Shown here: piece by piece, positions 25,824 through 35,576 of the stretch
Layout of the letters: the number at the start of each line of letters is the position of its first letter
Numbering within the stretch: position 1 is the first letter of the stretch
Assembly: GCF_025628895.1 (NCBI RefSeq)
Contig: NZ_JAOTJC010000006.1
Location: 126,726 to 190,725 of the forward strand
Direction: 5' to 3'
Origin: Alteromonas salexigens
Lineage (GTDB): Bacteria; Pseudomonadota; Gammaproteobacteria; Enterobacterales; Alteromonadaceae
DNA length: 64,000 nt
Made by a program: the position numbers and the translations under genes
The notes under the pieces: model-generated
Told to the model about the DNA's origin: nothing
Database searches by the model: none
The model's input: only the letters and a program-made list of their open reading frames with translations

Positions 25824-27065
25824 CTAAGGTTCCGGCAGCCGGTTTTTGGCTTCTATCCATTGTGACATATAACGGGTACTGCTCAGGGTCTGATGCCAGA
25901 GCAGGTGTTGCAAAAAAAGTGTGGCACGATGATTGTCGATATTGCCTGCAAGAGCTTTGACCCGCTGCACCATATCTTGGGTGGGAGCCGGATCTGCAAA
26001 ACGTGTTGCAATACTTAAGCCTCGTTGCTGGGCACGGGTAAACCGGGTGGCGTCCTCATGTAGCTGGTAGCTCGCATCCGCCATGGCGGTTATATCTGAA
26101 GAACAGGCGCCCGGCCATTCACCAGCTTCACAGATCCCCTCTGCGCCAATCTCCGTTGTCACTGACGGTGTACCCGATGCCATGGCCAATATTAGTTTGC
26201 CTTTCAGTCCGGCACCGAACCGCAGTGGCGCTAACAGCACCCGGGCATTGCGTACTACCTCTGCCGCATCTTCTGCCCAGCCTGCAACAAAAAAGCCTTC
26301 TTTAGGGTTATGCAATTGCGTCGCCTTTTTAGGCGGGTAAGCGCCGTATACCTGCAGTTGAGCCTTGGGTAAGCGAGCGCGGATTGCCGGCCAGAGATGT
26401 TGCTTAAGTTGTAAGACAGCATCCCAGTTCGGTGCATGGCGAAAGTTACCAATACTGACAAAACCGTTGCGGGCGTTAAAACCGGGCGGGTTGTTGATAT
26501 CGGGCAACGGCAGGTGCAGTGGCACGTGACAGAGTTGCTGCTGGGGGACCTGGTAATAAGAGGTCAGCAGCGCCAGTTCCACCGGGGAGATCACCAGCGT
26601 AATGTCACTGCGTAAGATGGCCGCAATTTCCCGTTGTGCCAGCGCGGTGTTGCGATCTGCCTGTTCCGGGGGGCGGCCGGCTTTAACCACCTGATGGCGC
26701 GCGTCACGAAGGCTATGCAGGTCCTCGGTATTCAGTATTCTTACTGCTGCAGGGCAGACCTCGCGGACACGCCAGGAGAATTGCTCCTCGGTCATGTACC
26801 GGTCGAACAACACCGCATCGGGGGCAAGCTGGGCAACGCGGTGGTTAAAACTGCTGCTGTTTAGTGCCACCGGCTCGCTGGCTATCCCTAAGGCGGACAA
26901 ATCTGCTTTGTGCGGGCTGTCTGTAGCAGCCGTAAGAAAGGTTATCTGCCAGCCAGCTAACTGAAACGCATTGATAATGGTCAACATGTTTTGCCCCGCC
27001 GCTGATGAATCAGGCTCGGGCCACACATAACCAATAATAACCAAATGAGACGCTGATTGGGGCAT
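25824..27065 (-). CDS. Glycosyltransferase (GT4-like)
   Basis: A 413-residue GT-B-fold glycosyltransferase. The N-terminal domain begins with HLVIIGYVWPEPDSSAAGQN, the Gly-rich acceptor loop. The C-terminal nucleotide-sugar domain shows FVSIGNFRHAPNWDAV, LQVYGAYPP, GWAEDAAEVVRNARVLLAPLRFGAGLKGK and IEAMASGTP-like LAMASGTPSVTT. ATG 27065 (MPQSASH) is preferred; an earlier in-frame start at 27167 would overlap the divergent dehydrogenase gene and adds an unlike N-terminus. Acceptor and sugar are unknown. It stands alone rather than in a polysaccharide cluster. Confidence 0.88.
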   Translation of the reverse strand: MPQSASHLVIIGYVWPEPDSSAAGQNMLTIINAFQLAGWQITFLTAATDSPHKADLSALGIASEPVALNSSSFNHRVAQLAPDAVLFDRYMTEEQFSWRVREVCPAAVRILNTEDLHSLRDARHQVVKAGRPPEQADRNTALAQREIAAILRSDITLVISPVELALLTSYYQVPQQQLCHVPLHLPLPDINNPPGFNARNGFVSIGNFRHAPNWDAVLQLKQHLWPAIRARLPKAQLQVYGAYPPKKATQLHNPKEGFFVAGWAEDAAEVVRNARVLLAPLRFGAGLKGKLILAMASGTPSVTTEIGAEGICEAGEWPGACSSDITAMADASYQLHEDATRFTRAQQRGLSIATRFADPAPTQDMVQRVKALAGNIDNHRATLFLQHLLWHQTLSSTRYMSQWIEAKNRLPEP

Positions 27066-27158
27066 AACACTTCGACTCGAATTAAAAGTCGCGTATTGTA
27101 TCAGAGCACTCAGCGCGAATAACCACAAATCAACGGATAAACGAGCCACAGGATGCAC

Positions 27159-28202
27159 ATGGAACATTCATCAGAACATCAGCGGCCCTCTCATCTGGTA
27201 TTTGGCAGTGGCTTGATAGGCAGTTATATAGGCGCAATCTTAACGCTGAATAACCAGCTACCAGGGGTAGTAGCACGAGGCAGTTGGCTGACCAGACTCG
27301 GGCATCCTTTAACCCTCACGGATTATCTCGGACAGCGTGAGGCAGTGCCGCCGCTCATGCAGGATGAGCAGGCCAAACCCGCACCCGCCGATATTGTCTG
27401 GCTCACCGTTAAGTGTACTGCGATAAAAAACATAGCCGCCCAGCTAAGGCCCGTCTTACATACCAGCACTATCATCGTATGTTGCCAGAATGGGATTGGT
27501 GCGTATGAAATGATTAAAACCCAGTTTCCGCAACATACTGTTATTCGTGCGGTGGTGCCCTTCAATGTGGTCAGTTTAGAACCCCAACATTTGCATCGCG
27601 GATCAGAGGGTACGCTTGCGCTAGAGGCGACCGGCACATCGTCAGACAAGCTAATTCTGAACGCGCTACAGCATCATATGCTCAGTGTGGGACTGGTCGA
27701 TGATATCTATGCCATGCAATGGGCAAAGCTACAGCTGAACCTGGGCAACGGCGTCAATGCCCTGGCGGGCGTGCCGGTGCGCACTATGTTAACTCAGCGG
27801 GGATACCGGCGGGTGATTGCGCAGTTAATGGACGAACTCCTTGCGGTTTGCCGTCCAATGCGGATTCGACTGCCCAGAGTTGCCCGCTTACCCGGCTGGG
27901 CCTTGCCCTCGGTGTTGCGACTCCCTGACTGTGTATTCCGGCGGGTAGCTGGCCAGATGCTGACTATTGATGACGAAGTAAAAACATCAATGTGGTGGGA
28001 TTTACACAATGGCCGGCCCACGGAGCGTGGTTTTATGTATGGCGCAGTAATCGAAGCCGGCCAGCAGTATGGACTTCGCTGTAATGCCAACCGGGCGATT
28101 AACCGGTTACTTCAGCAGGCAGAGCAGAGGAGTAATCGAGGAGAACCTGAGTCCAAATTATCGCCAAGCGAGTTGGTGAGCGCGATTGCTGGCACGAAGT
28201 GA
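27159..28202 (+). CDS. Ketopantoate reductase (PanE/ApbA)-family dehydrogenase
   Basis: A 347-residue NAD(P)-dependent dehydrogenase of the ketopantoate reductase family. The nucleotide-binding motif is FGSGLIGSYIGA (about residues 15-26); the catalytic-Lys segment WAKLQLNLGNGVNALAG is at about 188-204 and the C-terminal helical domain carries DDEVKTSMWWDL. PanE would reduce 2-dehydropantoate for pantothenate and CoA synthesis, but many paralogues act on other substrates, so only the family is claimed. ATG 27159 is preferred because AGGA is 5 bases upstream; an ATG at 27153 is also in frame. Confidence 0.85.
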   Translation: MEHSSEHQRPSHLVFGSGLIGSYIGAILTLNNQLPGVVARGSWLTRLGHPLTLTDYLGQREAVPPLMQDEQAKPAPADIVWLTVKCTAIKNIAAQLRPVLHTSTIIVCCQNGIGAYEMIKTQFPQHTVIRAVVPFNVVSLEPQHLHRGSEGTLALEATGTSSDKLILNALQHHMLSVGLVDDIYAMQWAKLQLNLGNGVNALAGVPVRTMLTQRGYRRVIAQLMDELLAVCRPMRIRLPRVARLPGWALPSVLRLPDCVFRRVAGQMLTIDDEVKTSMWWDLHNGRPTERGFMYGAVIEAGQQYGLRCNANRAINRLLQQAEQRSNRGEPESKLSPSELVSAIAGTK

Positions 28203-28229
28203 TACATTTTGTTACTACTTTCAGCAGGT

Positions 28230-28253
28230 AAAGCCTGTTTTACAGGCATTTTT
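28230..28253 (+). terminator. Rho-independent terminator after the PanE-like gene
   Basis: GCCTGT (28233-28238) pairs with ACAGGC (28242-28247) around TTT, preceded by AAA and followed by ATTTTT, about 30 bases after the stop codon. Confidence 0.8.
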
Positions 28254-28386
28254 CGGCAGTAAATTTCGAAATAAATGGCGCAGCTAAGTATAATGTTCTA
28301 TACCATATGCTGATGGATATATTTAATCGCACAGGGACTTGCGTGAGTATCAGAAGGGAAAAGGACCGCCAAGGAGCAGCCTTACA

Positions 28387-29232
28387 ATGAATGCGCACGA
28401 ATTAGCCAAGCAAGCCGGTGAGCTTTTTGTCTTACCAGACTCCGTGACACGACTGAAAGAATGCATGGATGATGACGCTGCCAGTATTGATGACGTCGCC
28501 GATGTCATTGCTTTTGACCCATCTTTGACCGCACAGTTATTACGGGTGGCCAACAGCGCGCTTTATCGTTTTCCAAATAAAATCGACACAATCAGTAAAG
28601 CGCTGCAGGTTATCGGCACCCGCTCTGCCTACGATCTCGCGTTAGCCTATGGGGTAACCCAGGCGTTCAGCGAGGTGGACAGCAAGGTCATTGATCTGGA
28701 TAAATTCTGGGAGCAAAGTGTGTCTTGTGGCTTGCTGGCTAAATATTTTGCTGAGCGGGAACGCATTCGTGAGTCGGAACGATTGTTCGTGGCCGGCCTG
28801 CTGCACAACGTAGGCGAACTGGTAGTGGTCGCCACTAAGCCAGACGAAGCCCGTCGGTGTATGGCATTTAATGCCAGAGTTACTCCCAAAGAACTTCAGG
28901 AAGCCATTCTGGGTTTTTCCTATGCTGAGTTATCCGCGGCCCTTATTCGCGAGTGGGGGATCCCGGAAACTATCTACAAGCCGGTAGGCGAGATCCATAA
29001 CACCGACCAACCTGCTTACGACAAAGAAGTGCAAATTGTGCAACTGGCTTATGTTCTGGCACTGGACAACGTGAACCCCGACATCTACCCCAGTTACAGT
29101 AATTTAGAGGCTCATCAGCACGAAGTACTGAAGCTGGACAGAGAAGACCTGGAAGATGCGCTGGATATTACCAACTTGCAGTGTATCAGTGTCATTTCAC
29201 TGTTTAATCCTAACGCCTTTATTCTCTATTAA
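28387..29232 (+). CDS. HDOD-domain signalling protein
   Basis: A 281-residue protein consisting mainly of an HDOD domain (an HD-related domain found in signalling and stress proteins). Typical segments are FVLPDSVTRLKECMDDD, VIAFDPSLTAQLLRVANSALYRF, ISKALQVIGTRSAYDLALAY and AGLLHNVGELVV, where an HD phosphohydrolase would have His-Asp but HDOD proteins do not. It is therefore probably a non-catalytic interaction module. ATG 28387 follows AAGGAG at 28371-28376; the frame stays open upstream to a TTG at 28339, which I rejected. Confidence 0.9.
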   Translation: MNAHELAKQAGELFVLPDSVTRLKECMDDDAASIDDVADVIAFDPSLTAQLLRVANSALYRFPNKIDTISKALQVIGTRSAYDLALAYGVTQAFSEVDSKVIDLDKFWEQSVSCGLLAKYFAERERIRESERLFVAGLLHNVGELVVVATKPDEARRCMAFNARVTPKELQEAILGFSYAELSAALIREWGIPETIYKPVGEIHNTDQPAYDKEVQIVQLAYVLALDNVNPDIYPSYSNLEAHQHEVLKLDREDLEDALDITNLQCISVISLFNPNAFILY

Positions 29233-29246
29233 CGCAGTTTCCGCCG

Positions 29247-30062
29247 TTAGTCGAACACCGCCACAGTTTGTCGGCTCAGTGCAATCACATCACCGTGACT
29301 GTTCCAGATCGTTGCCTCGGTGTGACCATAGCCATCTGCCGCCTGTCGGGTATGCGCTTTATAAGCAAACCAGGCATCAGGGCTGACCTCATGGTGGGGA
29401 TGGATAAATTCAATATTCCAGCTCACTGTGCTGGCCGGCGCCGGTAGCTTCATCATTTGTAGCAGGGTGGGCGGCCACGCGTCGATTAGGGTGATTACAT
29501 GGGCATCGGTAATAACCTCAGGGGCCTCTTTGAAACGCATAAATCCCTCATAAACACTGTCTTTCTTCCATGTGAAAGGAAGTCCGCCTTTATCCACTGA
29601 CAGTTCAAAATGACGCAGAAAGCGGGGTGTTACTTTTGGAATCTGCGGGATGAAGTTGGCCTTGGCAGGGGCTTCCAGTTGATGCTGTTCAGTATTTTCC
29701 ACCCGAATTTTCGATTTTCTGGCTTGTCCGAAACATGCCTGACAGAAGACACATACCCGGTCATGCTGAATAATCTGGCCGGTAAGCTGTGATACATTTT
29801 TGCCTTCGCGTAACCGTGATACCTGCACGGAAAAGGGCGCATCCAGCGTCAGAGGCCCGACAAAGTTCGTGGTAAATGAGCGTAACAGGCGGCCTGTTTC
29901 TACTTGCGAGCCAATGGCCTGAAATACCAAGCCTGCTGTGATCCCGCCAAAGGCAGTCCGTCCCTGGCCCCAGTCGGCAGGTATGACAAGGTTTTCAAAA
30001 AGCCACGTGTTGTCGTCGGACTGTTGGGGCTCTGGCAGTAAAAAAAGCTGGTCTGCGTGCAT
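29247..30062 (-). CDS. Acyl-CoA thioesterase family protein (double hotdog)
   Basis: A 271-residue protein with two hotdog-fold halves. The first has WGQGRTAFGGITAGLVFQAI and a beta-sheet ending in QLTGQIIQHDRVCVFCQACFG; the second ends TRQAADGYGHTEATIWNSHG and LSRQTVAVFD. This is the layout of TesB-like or 4HBT_3 thioesterases that hydrolyse acyl-CoA. Substrate chain length is unknown. It converges on the HDOD gene with a 14-base gap. Confidence 0.85.
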   Translation of the reverse strand: MHADQLFLLPEPQQSDDNTWLFENLVIPADWGQGRTAFGGITAGLVFQAIGSQVETGRLLRSFTTNFVGPLTLDAPFSVQVSRLREGKNVSQLTGQIIQHDRVCVFCQACFGQARKSKIRVENTEQHQLEAPAKANFIPQIPKVTPRFLRHFELSVDKGGLPFTWKKDSVYEGFMRFKEAPEVITDAHVITLIDAWPPTLLQMMKLPAPASTVSWNIEFIHPHHEVSPDAWFAYKAHTRQAADGYGHTEATIWNSHGDVIALSRQTVAVFD

Positions 30063-30278
30063 AGTGCTATCTGGTCTGATGAGTGTGGCGTTATCGTACC
30101 TGAACTCGACGTAATCACCAAGTGGGGTCGTTGGCCATTACTAAAAGGGTACGTTGTCTCATGATGGGTTTTGGTCCGGTACCTGGTTTGTGAGAGACTG
30201 ACATACGGTGGCGCAAGCCTTTTTTGCCAGCCGTAGTCTGGCCCCAGCTATCCGTATTAAATGAAGAGATCCTCAGCT

Positions 30279-31091
30279 ATGTCACATTCAGCGCCTGTGT
30301 ATCATTTTGCTCATGCCAATGGCTTCCCTGCTAATAGCTACCAGCAGTTGTTTGCGGCATTGCCGGACGCCTGGCACCGGATAAGTATTGATAAGTTCGG
30401 GCACAACACACAGCTGCCGGTTAATGCGAACTGGCGAAACCAGGTGGCAGAGATGATAAATTATATCGAGAGCCACCGTCCCGGCAATCAGCCCGTCATT
30501 GCTATTGGCCACTCATTTGGTGCTGTGGTGTCCTATATGGCTGCGTGCGAAGCTCCCGAGCTGTTCAGCGGGTTGATCATGCTTGACCCGCCACTGGTTA
30601 CCGGCTTGCCCAGCGCCTTGTTTAAACTGGCGAAATTTACGCCTTTGATCGACCGCCTGACGCCAGCCAGCCTGGCAGTGACACGCCGCACACGATGGCC
30701 CAACTCAACAGATATGGCCGCCTATTTCGCCGGCAAAGGATTATTCAAAAACATGGATCCGCGCTGCATCCGCGACTATGTGAACGCCGTAATCGCTAAG
30801 CGTGGAGAGCACTGGCAACTGACGTTTGACGCCGATATTGAGGCGGCGCTGTTCAGGAACGTTCCGCATAATTTACATCGCTATTATGGCCGTTTGCAGT
30901 GCCCGGCGACGCTGGTGGTAGGTGCAGATAGCAAGGTATGCCGGCCGGCTATGCGACAGCGATTTTTAAAAGGCAATAAAATGACGAATATGAAGGTGGC
31001 GGGTGGGCATATGTTTCCTCTGGAGCACCCGGAAAAGGTTGCGGCCACACTGCAACAGATTGTTGCCGCGTGGCCATCAGAGGTTAGTTAG
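30279..31091 (+). CDS. Alpha/beta hydrolase
   Basis: A 270-residue alpha/beta-hydrolase-fold protein. [10 protein letters not shown] near the N-terminus forms the oxyanion-side loop, the nucleophile elbow GHSFGAVV holds the catalytic Ser at about residue 79, and the catalytic acid and His are plausible at ADSKV and [11 protein letters not shown] near the C-terminus. Substrate is unknown. ATG 30279 (MSHSAPVYH) has AGAG nine bases upstream; ATG 30261 would add six residues. Its 3' end overlaps the convergent glgC by 8 bases. The 216 bases before it hold no recognisable gene. Confidence 0.85.
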   Translation: MSHSAPVYHFAHANGFPANSYQQLFAALPDAWHRISIDKFGHNTQLPVNANWRNQVAEMINYIESHRPGNQPVIAIGHSFGAVVSYMAACEAPELFSGLIMLDPPLVTGLPSALFKLAKFTPLIDRLTPASLAVTRRTRWPNSTDMAAYFAGKGLFKNMDPRCIRDYVNAVIAKRGEHWQLTFDADIEAALFRNVPHNLHRYYGRLQCPATLVVGADSKVCRPAMRQRFLKGNKMTNMKVAGGHMFPLEHPEKVAATLQQIVAAWPSEVS

Positions 31092-32361
31092 CGGTTTTCA
31101 GGCCGCCGACCGGCTGGCCGAGCATTTCCCGGGTAACCAGAACCACACCCTTTTCTGAAACGCGGAAGCCCCGTTCCCGATCGTGGTCATGATCGTAACC
31201 AATCACCATGCCTTCAGGGATGGTACAGCCGCGGTCAATAATGACCTTGCGCAGTTTACAATGGCGCATTACCTCAACGTCCGGAAGCATAACCGCTTCC
31301 TCAATCAGACCATACGAATGTACCCGCACGTTCGAGAAGCACAAGCTACGGCGCAAGGTGGAGCCTGATATAATACAGCCGCCGGAGACCACAGAGTTAA
31401 TTGCCTGCCCCCTTCGCTCCTCGTCTTCCCAGACAAATTTCGCGGGGGGTAACTGTTCCTGATAGGTCCAGATAGGCCAGTGGTGGTCGTACAGATTTAA
31501 CTGGGGAACCGGGGCCACCATTTCCATATTGGCTTCCCAGAATGAGTCGATGGTACCGACATCACGCCAGTACGCATTCGCGCCCGAGCCTCCCTCGAAC
31601 GGGTATGCACACACCATGTGGTCTTTAATAATAGAAGGAATGATATCTTTACCGAAGTCGCGCTGTGACTCGCTTTTTTCTGCGTCACGGCGAAGTTGTT
31701 CGAACAAAAACTCCGTGTCAAATACGTAGTTACCCATCGATGCCAGGCAACGTGTGGGATCATTGGGGAGCGGAGTAGGGGACGCAGGCTTTTCTTCAAA
31801 GCCCAGTATCCGGTAATCCTCGTCAACCGACATTACGCCGAATGCGCCAGCCGCTTCTTCGATGGGCACTGACATGCACGACACTGTCATTTTGGCGCCA
31901 CTTTCTTTGTGCCGGGCAAGCATGTGGCCGTAATCCATGCGATAGATATGGTCACCCGACAGGATCATGACGTACTTAGGCAACTCGTCACGAATAATGT
32001 CGATATTCTGAAATACCGCATCGGCGGTGCCTTCGTACCAACTCTCGGAAAATCGCTGAGAGGCCGGTAAAATTTCTACTGATTCCCCCAGTTCTTTTTT
32101 AAAGTGCCCCCAGCCACGCACCAGGTGGCGAATGAGTGAGTGAGATTTGTACTGGGTCACCACGCCAATCCGGCGGATACCTGAGTTCACACAATTAGAT
32201 AAGGGGAAGTCTATTATTCGAAACTTGCCACCAAAATACAGCGCGGGTTTGGCACGCCAGTTCGTCAGCTCGTGCAATCGGGAACCCTTACCGCCTGCAA
32301 GGATAAGTGCATAGGTGTCGCGGGTAAGGTTACTGATATAGCGTGACGGATTATCTGCCAT
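31084..32361 (-). CDS. glgC: Glucose-1-phosphate adenylyltransferase
   Basis: Makes ADP-glucose from glucose 1-phosphate and ATP, the committed step of bacterial glycogen synthesis. The 425-residue protein has the nucleotidyltransferase loop [14 protein letters not shown], the [15 protein letters not shown] segment, [19 protein letters not shown] (glucose-1-phosphate site) and a C-terminal beta-helix ending in [15 protein letters not shown] 32361 (MADNPSRY) is chosen because a GGAGAAG ribosome-binding site precedes it; the frame stays open 54 codons further, without family resemblance. No glgA, glgB or glgP is adjacent. Confidence 0.96.
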   Translation of the reverse strand: MADNPSRYISNLTRDTYALILAGGKGSRLHELTNWRAKPALYFGGKFRIIDFPLSNCVNSGIRRIGVVTQYKSHSLIRHLVRGWGHFKKELGESVEILPASQRFSESWYEGTADAVFQNIDIIRDELPKYVMILSGDHIYRMDYGHMLARHKESGAKMTVSCMSVPIEEAAGAFGVMSVDEDYRILGFEEKPASPTPLPNDPTRCLASMGNYVFDTEFLFEQLRRDAEKSESQRDFGKDIIPSIIKDHMVCAYPFEGGSGANAYWRDVGTIDSFWEANMEMVAPVPQLNLYDHHWPIWTYQEQLPPAKFVWEDEERRGQAINSVVSGGCIISGSTLRRSLCFSNVRVHSYGLIEEAVMLPDVEVMRHCKLRKVIIDRGCTIPEGMVIGYDHDHDRERGFRVSEKGVVLVTREMLGQPVGGLKTAN

Positions 32362-32825
32362 CTCTTCTTCTCCATTGATCTGGACACGGTACCACTGTGT
32401 CGGGTAAGTCCTGCGCACACTCAGCAACGCGTGTGACAGCGGGCTCCTCGTAAACCCGAGGGGGGCAGTCAACGGTGCTGGAGCACTGTTTTTCATTAAA
32501 CTTGTGGTTTCGCGTACTCTCAACTTCCTGTTGTCTGAGAACGTCAGGAGCTAATGTGCGGTTAGCTCTAAGTCCATACTACACAAAGATAATCATAATG
32601 CCACGACTGCTTACAACAGGCTCAACCAGTTAGTACCTGGCAGTAGCGGACTGAAAGCGGGTAAACGTGGGGTGATCTGGGCCAATGCTGAACTAAAAGC
32701 CTGTTTCGCCGGTTCCGAAACCGCCTGTCTTACCCTTCCTATCTGAATAGTAGTACGTGATGCTGCCATTTGTTAATCTTTTGTTATATTGTGTGTGGTG
32801 CAGTGAATAATCCATGGAGACAGGC
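32362..32825. other. 464-base intergenic region upstream of glgC
   Basis: No gene is supported here. The region separates divergent glgC (minus) and the SRPBCC gene (plus) and must hold both promoters. The minus-strand frame running into glgC stays open for 54 codons, but it lacks a matching start context and any GlgC-like residues. I see no confident sigma-70 promoter, riboswitch or terminator. A short imperfect inverted repeat (GGTTCCGAAACC, 32711-32722) is present. Confidence 0.6.
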
Positions 32826-33359
32826 ATGTCTGTGCTAAAGAAACTGATTTACGGAGTGGTGATTGTCATTGTTGTGATGGCAGCCGTAGGACTTTTGCTT
32901 CCCAGTGAATATCGTATTGAACGCAGCATTGTCATAGAGGCCGAGCCCAATGCTATTTACGACAATGTGGTAAATCTGAAAGCCTGGCCTCGTTGGGGGG
33001 TATGGTTTCAGCGGGATCCTAACATGCAGGTAAATTACGCGGGGCCAGATCGCGCGATTGGCATGCGTTCAGAATGGGCCAGTGAATCCCAGGGCAATGG
33101 GGAGATGGAAATAACTGAGCTGGTCCACAACCGCAAAGTTGAATACAGCCTGTACTTCCCTGAATTTGATATGGGCTCGACAGGCCGTTTTACCTTAGAG
33201 CCCGTGCCCGAGGGGACGCGGGTCACCTGGACCGACGAGGGCGCCGTAGGTAATAACCCGGTAGACCGGTATTTCGTTCTGATGATGGATGGTATGATCG
33301 GACCAGATTTCGAAACCGGCCTGGAAAATCTCAAAACCGTGGTAGAAAACCAGGGGTAA
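32826..33359 (+). CDS. Membrane-anchored SRPBCC-family protein
   Basis: A 177-residue protein with one N-terminal transmembrane helix (about 8-25, LIYGVVIVIVVMAAVG) followed by a START/SRPBCC lipid-binding fold: YRIERSIVIEAEPNAIYD, AWPRWGVWF, VEYSLYFPEFD, GRFTLEPVPEGTRVTWTDEG and a C-terminal helix EDLKTVV-like ENLKTVVEN. This cyclase/dehydrase-like fold usually binds hydrophobic ligands. ATG 32826 is favoured because GGAG lies 6 bases upstream. It ends 6 bases before the desaturase gene, so a shared role in lipid chemistry is plausible. Confidence 0.82.
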   Translation: MSVLKKLIYGVVIVIVVMAAVGLLLPSEYRIERSIVIEAEPNAIYDNVVNLKAWPRWGVWFQRDPNMQVNYAGPDRAIGMRSEWASESQGNGEMEITELVHNRKVEYSLYFPEFDMGSTGRFTLEPVPEGTRVTWTDEGAVGNNPVDRYFVLMMDGMIGPDFETGLENLKTVVENQG

Positions 33360-33365
33360 CCCGCC

Positions 33366-34325
33366 ATGCAGGATTTCCAGCGTGAGCTGCGACAACTGAA
33401 TACCAAGCCCTTCCTGAGGCGCAGCAACGTGCGCGCCGCCGCTATGCTCATTGTTAATCACGGCTTAATTGTGTTGGCCTTTGTGCTGCCCGGGGTATGG
33501 CTACACCCGGTAACAATTGTGCTCAGCCTGGTGTTGCTGGGTAACCGGCAGTTAGGCCTGGGTATATTAATGCATGACTGCGCCCATCGGGCGCTATTCC
33601 GTCAGGCTAAGATGAATGATTATGTCGGGCGGTGGCTGTGCGCAGCGCCAATCCTGGCGCAGTTCGATGGTTATCGGCACTACCATCTTAAACATCACGC
33701 CAATGCTGGCACGGTTGACGATCCCGATTACCCTAATTACCGCCCTTATCCGGTGACCAGACGCAGCCTGCTACGTAAATTAGGGCGCGATGTAATAGGG
33801 CTGACCGGGATAAAAAACACGGCCATTCTTTGTATGATGCATGCCGGTCGGGTTGAATACGACATGGCATACACGAATACACAGGCCACTGAGCAGCCCT
33901 CGGTGTTTCAGTCACTGACGTGTCTGGCGCAGAATTTATGGCCGGCCTCCATATTTCATATGGGTCTTTTTTCTATTCTGACCCTACTTGCCAGCCCCTG
34001 GCTGTACGGACTTTGGTGGTTGGCATACCTCACTACGTTTCAGCTATTCTCCCGGCTTCGGAACGCAGCCGAACATGCAAATGTGCCTGATCTGCTTGAT
34101 AAAGATCCCCGTAAACATGCCAGAACAGTCCGTGCAGGACTGCTTGCCAGGCTGACAGTAGCACCCAATCATGTGAATTATCATCTTGAGCATCACTGGT
34201 TACCCTCGGTGCCACCATACCGGCTGGCGGCGTTTCATTCGTACCTGCGAGCGTCAGACGTGTTGGAAGGTGCTCAGATTTTGCCAGATTACGGGGCAGT
34301 AATTCGCCAAATGATCCGGCGTTAA
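33366..34325 (+). CDS. Fatty acid desaturase family protein
   Basis: Integral-membrane di-iron desaturase or hydroxylase of 319 residues. All three His boxes are present: HDCAH at residues 70-74, HYHLKHH at 105-111 and NYHLEHH at 271-277, between hydrophobic segments. The family introduces double bonds or hydroxyl groups into fatty acyl chains or related lipids; which lipid is used here cannot be read. The gene is the second of an apparent SRPBCC-desaturase-MFS operon (gaps 6 and 46 bases). Confidence 0.92.
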   Translation: MQDFQRELRQLNTKPFLRRSNVRAAAMLIVNHGLIVLAFVLPGVWLHPVTIVLSLVLLGNRQLGLGILMHDCAHRALFRQAKMNDYVGRWLCAAPILAQFDGYRHYHLKHHANAGTVDDPDYPNYRPYPVTRRSLLRKLGRDVIGLTGIKNTAILCMMHAGRVEYDMAYTNTQATEQPSVFQSLTCLAQNLWPASIFHMGLFSILTLLASPWLYGLWWLAYLTTFQLFSRLRNAAEHANVPDLLDKDPRKHARTVRAGLLARLTVAPNHVNYHLEHHWLPSVPPYRLAAFHSYLRASDVLEGAQILPDYGAVIRQMIRR

Positions 34326-34371
34326 TCCTTTCGGTATAAGCTGGCCAACGCAGTTCATTCAGGAGTTCGCC

Positions 34372-35556
34372 TTGGCGTTAAGTAATAAATATAAACTGGT
34401 AGCCGGACTGGCGTGTAACAAGCTGGCGGATTTACTGGTCTCCCCGAAAACCACCTTACCTGCATTGTTAATTACCCTCGGCGCACCGGCCTGGATGGTG
34501 GGGTGGCTGGTGCCCATCCGTGAGTCCGGTGCATTATTACCCCAGGCGGGGATCGGCGTGATCTTACGTAAACATGCCCCCCGCCATCCGGTATGGCGAA
34601 TCGGTATGTTAATTCAGGTAGTCGCTGCTACTACCATGCTGGCATCGGCCCTGGTCCTATCCGGGGCACATGCGGGCTGGGTAATCCTGGGGGCTCTGGC
34701 TGCACTGAGTCTGGGCCGGTCGGCGTGCTCATTAACAGTCAAGGATATGGAAGGCGATGTGGCCGCGAAAGGGGAACGGGGCAAGCTGGTGGGTATAGCG
34801 TCTACTGCGTCGGGCGTGGTTACGCTTCTGGTTGCAGTGCCACTGGTCTATTTTGAGCAACAGCTGGGCAATAACATTATCTACGGTTTGTTGGGCGCCG
34901 CAGCATTATCCTTTCTGATCACCTTTATCGTTATTTTCCCCATTAAAACCTATGTCGATGTACAAAAAGGGGAAACCAAGCGTGATAAAACCCGTTTCTG
35001 GCAATTCGACAATGTGGTTTACCGCTTTGTCTTAGTGCGAGGGCTGTTTGTGCACTCGGCGCTGGTAGCGCCCTATTTTATGCTGGAAAGTGACTATGGT
35101 GCAGAACGCTTGTTGCCACTCTATCTGGCAGCGCAGGCAGCGGCCACTATGCTTTCCTCGTTCTTCTGGGGCGCCGTGTCTGATAAAAGCGCGCGGCTTA
35201 CATTACAACTGGCCGGCGCATTAGCCATTCTCGCATGCGCAGGTTTACTTATTTTGAACGACCCGTCTCTGTGGCTGTCAGCAATGCTGTTCTTCGTGCT
35301 GTCGGTGGCACATTCCGGGGTAAGAACAGGTCGTAAAACCTATAGTCTGGATGTGAAAAGCGGGCAGGATCGCACAGAGCTGGTAGGGTTCAGTAATACC
35401 GCAATCGGTCTCATATTACTGGGTTTCGGGGGCTTTTACGCCGCCATTAAACCGTTACTTCCGTTTTCGGTAGTGTATCTGATGGCAGGGTTTCTGGTAT
35501 TGGGGATTGCGCTTACGCTAATATTACCGGCAGAAAAAAGCACTGAGGCCGGCTAA
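34372..35556 (+). CDS. Major facilitator superfamily transporter
   Basis: A 394-residue protein with about 12 hydrophobic segments in two halves, in MFS style, including a charged central loop (FPIKTYVDVQKGETKRDKTR). The start is TTG 34372, with AGGAG 6 bases upstream (34361-34365); no better ATG exists nearby. The substrate is unknown. It follows the desaturase by 46 bases. A 9-bp GC-rich hairpin overlaps its stop codon (35543-35569). Confidence 0.9.
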   Translation: MALSNKYKLVAGLACNKLADLLVSPKTTLPALLITLGAPAWMVGWLVPIRESGALLPQAGIGVILRKHAPRHPVWRIGMLIQVVAATTMLASALVLSGAHAGWVILGALAALSLGRSACSLTVKDMEGDVAAKGERGKLVGIASTASGVVTLLVAVPLVYFEQQLGNNIIYGLLGAAALSFLITFIVIFPIKTYVDVQKGETKRDKTRFWQFDNVVYRFVLVRGLFVHSALVAPYFMLESDYGAERLLPLYLAAQAAATMLSSFFWGAVSDKSARLTLQLAGALAILACAGLLILNDPSLWLSAMLFFVLSVAHSGVRTGRKTYSLDVKSGQDRTELVGFSNTAIGLILLGFGGFYAAIKPLLPFSVVYLMAGFLVLGIALTLILPAEKSTEAG

Positions 35557-35569
35557 TCATCGGCCTCAG
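35543..35569. terminator. Hairpin between convergent MFS and liuE genes
   Basis: CTGAGGCCG (35543-35551) pairs with CGGCCTCAG (35561-35569) around 9 bases. It overlaps the last codons and stop of the MFS gene and is 8 bases from the liuE stop. An imperfect T-rich stretch (TTATTTT) follows on the plus strand. It is probably a shared terminator. Confidence 0.65.
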
Positions 35570-35576
35570 CGTCAGC

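Noticed and set aside
32362..32523. N-terminal extension of glgC by 54 codons
   Set aside because: A GGAGAAG ribosome-binding site sits directly before ATG 32361, and the extension has no resemblance to GlgC.
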